Of a DNA stretch of 64,000 nt, positions 57,181-64,000 are shown piece by piece. The notes under the pieces are model-generated. The model had not been told where the DNA came from. It made no database searches and was given only the letters and a program-made list of their open reading frames with translations. Source of the stretch: Aselliscus stoliczkanus. Taxonomy: Eukaryota > Chordata > Mammalia > Chiroptera > Hipposideridae. The stretch is taken from contig CM066738.1 in NCBI GenBank assembly GCA_033961575.1, positions 66,811,478-66,875,477 on the forward strand, in the 5' to 3' direction. Made by a program: the position numbers and the translations under genes. How positions within the stretch are numbered: the stretch's first letter is position 1; every line of letters starts with the position of its first letter.

Positions 57181-58335
57181 TAAACACATTCAATAGTACT
57201 GTTTTAAATTCCTGGTATTTGCTACTGGACCTTGTGCTATGTTTGCTACCAGGCTTGGTACAAGCTATTGTGCTTGCTACTGGGCGTTGCTAGAAAGAGA
57301 GTGTTTCACCATGGAATACCAGTTGACCATGTAGCCTAAGTTTGCTATCATGAACTAGATGTCATCTTACTCAGTTAGCCATACACGTGGGTATAAACAG
57401 TAGCAATTTATCACCAAGTGAAAAGGCTATAAAAAGCAATGGGGTTAAGTAGGAATAGAAGGTACAAACAAGTTCTATGAGTGGGCAGCTCAGGCTCCTT
57501 CAACACCAATTCCTGTTGCACTGTCCCCTCATTCTCAATTCATCATATGATGTGTCTTATGACCAGATGACAGAAGAAAAACTCAGGTGTATTTACAGAT
57601 AAATAGGCCTGTAAGAAATGCTGATACCAGCTGAACATGGATTAGCGTTATAGCTTGACTCAGCAGTGACTCTGAAGGATAGCAGCAAAGGAAAATTTTT
57701 CCAGTGGGAAAAATTTGTTCAGTTTGTCTGGAGTGAGTTGCCAGAAGTATAGGTCTTCAATGTTTGAAGGCAGTTAGCAACAGTGTGAATGGATAGTCAG
57801 AGACTTGGAAGAAACAAGATTGTAAAACAGGTAAAAAGGAAGTCTAGGGGAGATGGATCACTTGGAGTTGGCATATTGTGAAGGTATTTGTGCCTCATGT
57901 GAATACAAAAAAAGGGTATTTTATTAAGGAGGCTGTTAATAATTAGAAGAACAAAATGAAGCACTGTGAAGATGTCAATCCCTTTCATCAGCCACACCAT
58001 GCTTACACAATAGGCCCATGAGTAAAATATCATGGTAGAAATGATGAAGGCTATATATGAGATCTACAACATAGACTTCCCTTACTTTGTCTGACCTGGC
58101 TACCCCTACTGATGAATGTCCAATCTGCTAATAGTAAATACTATTGAGTCCCTAATATGACACCATTCTTTAGGGGACCAGCCAGTCACCTTGTGGGTGG
58201 GTGGTTGATTACATTGGCTTCTTCCATTGTGGAGGAGATTCATCCTTACTGAGATAGACACATATTCTGCAAATGCATTTGCCTTCTCTGCCATAATGCT
58301 TCTGCAGGGAATTTAAATCACAGAAAAGAAAGTGC
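57181..58335 (-). mobile_element. Possible endogenous retrovirus relic
   Basis: The minus frame 58106-58294 (starting AEKANAFAEYVSISVRMNL, then a PPTHKVTGWSPKEW segment) reads like a conserved piece of an old retroviral internal region, and the flanking part contains repeated 'tgctact/ttgctac' phrases like a decayed LTR. I see no complete LTR pair, primer-binding site, protease or polymerase motif. The identification is tentative and the relic is clearly non-functional. Confidence 0.3.
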
Positions 58336-58544
58336 TTTGGCCATATATTTAATGGCAACATTTTTTTCTTTCTAAATGGTTCATAAAATATAGCCTGTAA
58401 ATCATTGAATAGTTTATGGAAATGATATGACTAATATGACCAGAGAATATGTTCCTGCTTCAGATTGCCTGAGCAAATAAACATAGAGAAAGACATTAGA
58501 ATTTAGAGTTAAAAAGAACTTTCAGTAATTTACCTGCTTTGTCT

Positions 58545-58690
58545 CCTTAAGCAATTGACTTACTCATTTTGGGGTTAATGTCAATTTCCTTATACTCAAA
58601 ATTAGGTAAATAATGCCTATATTCACAATAAATGAAATGTGTCTGGCACATAGATAGGTACACAACAGTTTCTTGCTCAGTAGAAAATGA
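58545..58690 (+). mobile_element. MIR SINE relic
   Basis: ttaagcaattgacttactca, tcaatttccttatactcaaa and tgtctggcacatagataggt follow MIR in sense order. Confidence 0.65.
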
Positions 58691-59080
58691 AGCTTTTATA
58701 TCTTCAATTTATGATACTATTGTTGATTATAACAGAACATTTCCTGTGGAATCAATGTGTTACTGACATCAGGTGCCATCCAGCTTGTTGTCCAGTCCTA
58801 GGAAATGCCCTCATCTGAATCATCATTGCTTTGTATGGTTTTAAGGATATTGTCCAGTTCAGGATATAAAGAAAATATCATTAGGCCCAAATTCTTAACT
58901 CTGTAATGAACGCATATGTACTTTTCATTATGGAAAGAATTTTTCCTATCATTGTTTCTGAACTGTACCTTGCAACCAAAAGAATAATTTAACCACTCCC
59001 TGGGATGTTAAATTAAGGTATTCTTTGTTAGATTTCTCTTTGGGCCTATATGTAAATATTTCAAATAGATCACTGTTGCG
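58691..59080. other. Unassigned DNA
   Basis: No gene recognised. Confidence 0.4.
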
Positions 59081-59082
59081 CT

Positions 59083-59102
59083 TGCGCGCGCGTGCACGCA
59101 CG

Positions 59103-59136
<34 letters not shown>
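59083..59136. repeat. (CG/CA)n alternating purine-pyrimidine microsatellite
   Basis: gcgcgcgcgtgcacgcacgc is followed by about 15 ca units. Such tracts can adopt Z-DNA. It directly abuts the mariner. Confidence 0.95.
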
Positions 59137-59138
<2 letters not shown>

Positions 59139-59139
59139 T

Positions 59140-59700
59140 CTGACAATTAAGTTTGCGAACTCATCCCAGAAAAAGTGTTACATACCTCATTGCTGAATAT
59201 CACGACTGTCACCTTTGAAGTACTCCCCTTGGGAAGCTATGCACTGATGCCGGTGCCTAGTCCACCCTTCAAAGCAATTTTGGAACTCTTTTTCTGGAAT
59301 GGCCATTAGAGCTCTCATTGTATTATCCTTGATCTCCTGAATGTCATCAAAACATCTTCCTTTCACTATTTCCTTTATCTTTAGGTAAAAATAGAAGCCA
59401 TTGGGAGCTAAATCAGGTGAGTAGGGAGGGTGTTCTAATAAAGTTATTTGTTTACTGACTAAAAACTCCCTCACAGACGATGCCATGTAAGCTGGTGCAC
59501 TGTCGTGATGTAAGAGCCAAGAATTGGAGAAAAATTCAGATTGCATTCGTGTAACTTTTTCACACAGCCCTTTCAGCACTTCCAAATAGTAAACTTGGTT
59601 AACGGTTTGTCCAGTTGGTACAAATTTCTACTGAATAATCCCTCTGATCAAAAAAAGTTTAGCAACATCGTTGAAACAAGTTCACGAACTTAATTGTCAG
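59140..59700 (-). mobile_element. mariner element with internal deletion
   Basis: Terminal inverted repeats ctgacaattaagtttgcgaa (left) and its near-perfect complement ttcacgaacttaattgtcag (right) bound 561 bp; intact mariners are about 1.3 kb. The minus frame 59187-59585 encodes the C-terminal 132 residues of a mariner transposase with WLLHHDSAPAY and LLEHPPYSPDLAPNG. The D of HHD is the second catalytic Asp; exactly 34 residues later, where the third Asp is expected, there is Gly. The N-terminal DNA-binding part is deleted. It is non-autonomous and catalytically dead, but both ends look usable in trans. Confidence 0.93.
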
Positions 59701-59790
59701 ACATTGCACCCATATGTGTGTATTCAAATATATATATAATTGATACATATTTGATCAGTATATAGGTATATAGTTGACTGATTGATAATA

Positions 59791-60031
59791 CAGAAAGTGC
59801 CAAAAAATATATATATATACACATTTTAAGAAATGAAAGACTACTAAAATTGTAATACTCAATATATACCAATAACAAAAGATGAATACAAGTCACGTTT
59901 GACTTCTGCAATTACAAGAGATGCTCAAAGTGGTTACCATCAGAGTCCAGACACATTTGATAATGGTGAACTGCTGCTTGAGCAACGTTGACCAATGTGT
60001 TCACTTGTATACATTTTTTTGGCAACTGGGG
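59791..60031 (+). mobile_element. Tc1/mariner-type MITE, copy A
   Basis: The left end cagaaagtgccaaaaaata and the right end tatacatttttttggcaac are imperfect inverted repeats flanked by TA. The interior (gtcacgtttgacttctgcaa, gctcaaagtggttaccatca) matches copy B at 62809-63014 in the opposite orientation. It keeps about 40 bases (ccagacacatttgataatgg...) that B lacks, probably a remnant of a longer parent. Confidence 0.8.
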
Positions 60032-60090
60032 TATGTGAGGTTGGACAATGAAGTTTGGGAACTTTCCACTATGTGCTTACAGGATATATG
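60032..60090. mobile_element. Possible mariner end
   Basis: gttggacaatgaagtttggg resembles a decayed mariner terminal repeat (compare tgacaattaagtttgcgaac). Too short for certainty. Confidence 0.35.
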
Positions 60091-60247
60091 TGTATGTATA
60101 CACATGTTATATAAAATATATAATATATATTTGATTTATATATATGAAATCTCAAAGTGTTAATTTTATAAGTATCCACTTAATTAAAAGTATGCAATCA
60201 ACCGGATTACTCAGATATAAGCCTTTGGAGGCCCAAATGGTCTAGTC

Positions 60248-60470
60248 CAGGGATCTGCAAACTTTTGATACAGAAGAGCCAATCCTGTCCCTCGAAGTTT
60301 TGCGAGACCGATAAAACAAAAGAAATCACTATTATGTGAATAATATTCTTTAAAAATTTTATAAATGAAACTATGACAGCTTGATTTTCATTTTCAATTT
60401 TACTTCAGAGCCACATGTACATACCCAAAGAGCCACATGTGGCTCGTGATCCGCAATTTGCCGACCCCTG
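60248..60470. mobile_element. hAT-type MITE
   Basis: A 223-bp element with ends cagggatctgcaaactttt and, inward from the right, caggggtcggcaaattgcg. Flanking 8-bp copies gtctagtc (60240-60247) and gtctagac (60471-60478) differ by one base; 8 bp is the hAT duplication length. The body has two agagccacatgt phrases. It has no coding capacity. Confidence 0.92.
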
Positions 60471-60479
60471 GTCTAGACT

Positions 60480-61520
60480 GGTAGCTTTTTTATACTGATC
60501 AAGCATATTTTGGTTCCCAATATTTCCCCTGGTACTATGGAGACATATTCTGTGCCTCTTAACAATTATAGATTTAAAAAAATAAAAAAAAAACTTTCAA
60601 TATGCAAGTTGTATTTATAAGGACCATAAAAATAAAAGAACTGTTATTTAGTAGTAGTATTTAATATATAGAGCAGACAAAAAGTATATATAACATGATA
60701 TTGGACCTTTCTTAAAGCTCTGATTTCTTTTAGGAGTTAACATACCCTCGTGTGGGTTAAGTTAAATATTTTTATGATTATTTATACAAATGCAAGCACA
60801 TTTGAGTTTCATTACTACTTTACCCCTCATCTAAGTGTCTGAAGTAATTTGCAAATATGTGTCACTTTATACCATTTTTGAAGGTACAAAACAGAAAATA
60901 TGTATAAATGTATATACTAATATATAACTATAAATTAAATATAACACATAAGTATATCTAAGTATAAATTGAGTACAATATGTAAGTATAAATATAAGTA
61001 TAAATTAAGTAAAAATATGTATAATTAAGTTGAAATCCATAGAGCATAAATTAATTAAAATGATTTCAAGGTAGTTTAGCAAATTAGTAAAAATAGGAAA
61101 TGATAATTTAAAAATAAAATCCTGGTAACAAATGAAAATTCTTCAATAATATAAATTTTGTTCATATTTATATAAAACTATATTTTATATAAAATGAGAA
61201 AAATCATTCTAATAAGGTGTCTTTGATACATACCAAAGATATAACGGGGCTTGGTGATCTATCATAAACAGTGCACTTATGATTTTTTATCAACAGAAAA
61301 ACCTTTAGATTTGAATTGGAGATTTATTTCTAGCTCTGGGGTTGTTAGGACAATTGGGAAAATAATAGTCTGCTGGTACGTCATTATTCATATTAAAAGC
61401 TGAATGAGTTATACTAAATGAGTTTTAAAGACCTATTTAGTTCTAAAAACTAAAATCATCTGATAAAAAATGAATTTCAAAGTGATTTAGATCAATCTTG
61501 TAAAAGTGATTCCTGGGAAG
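60480..61520. other. Unassigned, very AT-rich DNA
   Basis: Repeated ataagtataaat-type phrases at 60895-61025 form a degenerate AT-rich simple repeat. No gene recognised. Confidence 0.45.
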
Positions 61521-61524
61521 ATAT

Positions 61525-61668
61525 TATTTGTTTGCATATCTGTATTCCTCACTAGCTTGTAAATTTCACCAGTGCAAGAGTGTGACATATTTATCTTAGT
61601 AAGCCAGTGACAACCTGATATCTAGTATATATTCAGTGCTCAATAAATGTGGAATAAATAATAAATGT
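61525..61668 (+). mobile_element. L2 3' end relic
   Basis: cactagcttgtaaatttcac, agtgcaagagtgtgacatat and ttcagtgctcaataaatgtg follow the L2 3' end. Confidence 0.65.
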
Positions 61669-61754
61669 CACTGCAAAAAATTTAAAATCAGAAAAACATG
61701 TTTTGATGTGCCTTTCTAAAAGCCTAATCTTTTTATTTAAAAACATTACCTAAG

Positions 61755-61757
<3 letters not shown>

Positions 61758-61798
<41 letters not shown>
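61758..61798. repeat. (CA)n microsatellite
   Basis: About 20 uninterrupted ca units. Confidence 0.97.
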
Positions 61799-61800
<2 letters not shown>

Positions 61801-62808
61801 AGCCTTGTTAAGACACAAAATAATGTGAGAAATTTCAGATAGCAATTATTAAGTGAAATCTTAAAGACTGTGACATTATAAGTGGTGCAAACATTCAATT
61901 AAAACTATAAAACCCAAAATTATAAGATCATGTGTAATGTAAAGCAGTGTTTTCTAACTTGATGCAGATTCTTCTCACACCATTAATAAGCTAGGCTTTT
62001 AAAACCACTTGGCAAGACAGTTTTATTGCTTAGTAATTATGCTCCATCTTAAAGATGCACTTTTACATAAAATAGAAAAACTCAACAACTTTTCAGGTAT
62101 TAGTAAACAAAGCCCAGTATTTGTCATCTTAGTTGATTCTCTTCTTATCCTCCCTATTTTAAGCTAGTTTTCTTGCATTTAAGATATGTAGGTAACCCTG
62201 AAAATAAACAACTTTAAACTAATAGCTTCTTATTAAAAATTTTGGGCCTTTAGTTATGAGTTTATTTAGTCACTTTTCTTAATACTTCAATGCTACTGGA
62301 AATATGCAACATGCCTCCTGTTCTGTTGCAAAGTTGAAACAACAAATGTTATTTTTATAGGAAAAAATATTCCATGATTTTAGGACTAATTTGGAATTTT
62401 ATATTGCTGTGTTTTCAGATCTTAATTCCTATTATCATGATTTGAAAGTTTTCTTTCAGAGAACAACGTGGCATCTATTCCATATGGGGCTTTCCCATTA
62501 ATTCCATCTGAGTTGACTTTACATATTTCTCCACTTGGAAATCACTCTAAAACAACAAGAATGAAAAACAGAAACATATCCTATCTTTCACTAATCTAAG
62601 AGCCATTTGTAACTATGAAATTTTTTATAATAAAAAAATTGCCAAGTGTAGATCAATAAACATACATTGGCTGAATGAATTTGCCTATTAAAGAAAATGA
62701 GTTTAAAATTGCATAATAAAGAAAAATCCATCTCTATATTCTATACAAAAGTCAAACTTGAAACACAAAGATTCAAAAAGGCTAAAAATAAAGGGATGGG
62801 CAAAAATA
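61799..62808. other. Unassigned AT-rich DNA
   Basis: No gene recognised. Confidence 0.4.
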
Positions 62809-63014
62809 CAGAAGGTGCCAAAAAAATATATACACATTTTAAGAAAGGAAAAACTGTATTAAAATTACTCTGATGGTAACCACTTTGAGCACCTCTTGTT
62901 AATTGCAGAAGTCAAACATGACTTGTGTTCATCTTTTGTTATCAGTATATATTATTACAATTTTAACAATTTTTTTCCTGTTTTAAAATGTGTATAAATT
63001 TTTTTGGCACCCTC
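62809..63014 (-). mobile_element. Tc1/mariner-type MITE, copy B
   Basis: Inverted repeats ggtgccaaaaaaatatatac and its counterpart gtataaatttttttggcacc bound 206 bp, flanked by TA at 62807-62808 and 63015-63016. The interior is the reverse complement of copy A (59791-60031). It has no coding capacity. Confidence 0.9.
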
Positions 63015-63169
63015 TATATATCACGTACCTGGGAACACTAATTACTTGTTGCAATTACAGCAAGATCAGAATGAAGGCAAAGAAGTTCACTATTTGTATT
63101 ACTATTTAACCTTGTTTTGGAGTTACTAGCCAATTAAACTAGAAGAGAACACAAAAGGATAAGAACTGG

Positions 63170-63693
63170 AAAAAAAGAAATACTATATTTCAAATGGCAC
63201 ACCAATATACTTTTATTTCCTAAGAAAATCAATGATAAACTCAAATAATAAAAGCATTCAGCAAAGATACAAATTTAACTTACACAAATTAATAGCATGA
63301 ACATATATAAATAATAACCAGTTAGAAAATATAATAAATGAGGAAGTTCTACTTATAATGGCAAAAATATAAATTATTAGGGATAAATTTGGCATGATAT
63401 GTTTGAAACCGGTATGAACAAAACTATAAAGCACTACTGAACAACACAAAGGTGGACTTGAACAAAGGGAAGGACATCCATTATTCTTTGTTAGGATATT
63501 TTAATATTATCAAAAGATAAATTCATTCTAGTTTACTTAAAATTGAATACAACCCAATAAAAATTTCAACGAGCTATTTCATGAAGCTAGAAAAGTTGAA
63601 CCTTAAATTCAAATGGAAAAACAGACAATATTAGATAAGAAAATGCTGAAGAAAAACCATCCAAGGGGGTCTAACTCTGCTAGATTTTAAAGC

Positions 63694-63747
<54 letters not shown>

Positions 63748-64000
63748 TGTATAATTAAAACTGTATTACTGTCACATGAATAAACAGATTAATAAAATAG
63801 TATAGAAATAAAGGCAACTACCTATAAAAATCTAGTGTATTATAAAGGCGGCCTCTTGAATCAGCAGGGCAATCATAGCCTTTTAAATTAATACTGTTTA
63901 TAACAACAGGATAGCCATTTGGAAAAAAATAAAATTAGATTAATTCTTCATATCATGCATCAGCATAAACTTCATAAGGATTAGATATCTAAATGTAAAA
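63170..64000 (+). mobile_element. Old L1 ORF2 fragment (cut by window end)
   Basis: The sequence tggcacaccaatatactttt, gccagatcc-less RT C-terminal blocks (aaggacatccattattcttt, aacccaataaaaatttcaac, aaattcaaatggaaaaacag) and aataaaggcaactacctata follow old L1M ORF2 in sense order, continuing past the window. A (TA)n run has expanded in it. Confidence 0.78.
63694..63744. repeat. (TA)n microsatellite
   Basis: About 25 uninterrupted at units within L1 sequence. Confidence 0.97.

Noticed and set aside
59187..59585. Functional domesticated mariner transposase gene
   Set aside because: The N-terminal DNA-binding region is missing, the third catalytic Asp is Gly, and the element still has its transposon ends.
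1..64000. CRISPR arrays, bacterial operons, rRNA genes or riboswitches
   Set aside because: No array of regularly spaced repeats, ribosome-binding-site-led operon or rRNA-like sequence is seen; the repeat content is mammalian.

Overview
The window looks like mammalian, probably bat (Chiroptera), genomic DNA with no recognisable host gene. Evidence for this: AT-rich sequence dominated by LINE-1; tRNA-derived SINEs with a GGGCCGGCC head and 13-16 bp target-site duplications (TSDs); a VES-like SINE; mammal-wide MIR and L2 relics; and several cut-and-paste DNA transposons (mariner, piggyBac-like and hAT MITEs), unusual for most mammals but typical of bats. The species cannot be fixed from sequence alone. 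Nearly every long reading frame belongs to a transposon or to the opposite strand of one.

Layout. 1-1.9 kb: 3' ends of two L1s, tail to tail. 2.1-2.5 kb: mariner fragment. 2.5-9.4 kb: old repeats (an LTR-like element, a TA-rich microsatellite, L1M, MIR, a hAT MITE) in unassigned DNA. 9.47-22.76 kb: a 13-kb L1 block with three elements. L1-1 (+) is full length, flanked by a perfect 14-bp TSD, with an intact ORF1 and a broken ORF2. L1-2 (-) and L1-3 (+) are short, lack the reverse transcriptase, and share the same unusual joints. L1-3 lies inside an old LTR-like repeat that also took a piggyBac-like MITE. 22.8-30.8 kb: unassigned DNA with MIRs, two SINEs and LTR-like stretches. 30.8-37.9 kb: L1-4, full length with a 16-bp TSD, both ORFs broken, carrying a long SINE. 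38-47.3 kb: SINEs, short L1 tails, an L2 and a 5'-truncated L1. 47.3-57.2 kb: older L1 ORF2 fragments on both strands with microsatellites and three SINEs. 57.2-64 kb: a possible retroviral relic, mariner and hAT MITEs, microsatellites and an L1 that runs off the window end.

How the parts relate. L1-1 and L1-4 have the autonomous layout (5' UTR with about 107-bp monomers, ORF1, ORF2 with endonuclease and reverse transcriptase, 3' UTR). L1-2 and L1-3 have the layout of a non-autonomous 'half-L1': 5' UTR, ORF1, an endonuclease stub, then a partly duplicated 3' end. They would need enzyme from an autonomous L1, as would the SINEs. This shared derived architecture is the best candidate for something undescribed here.
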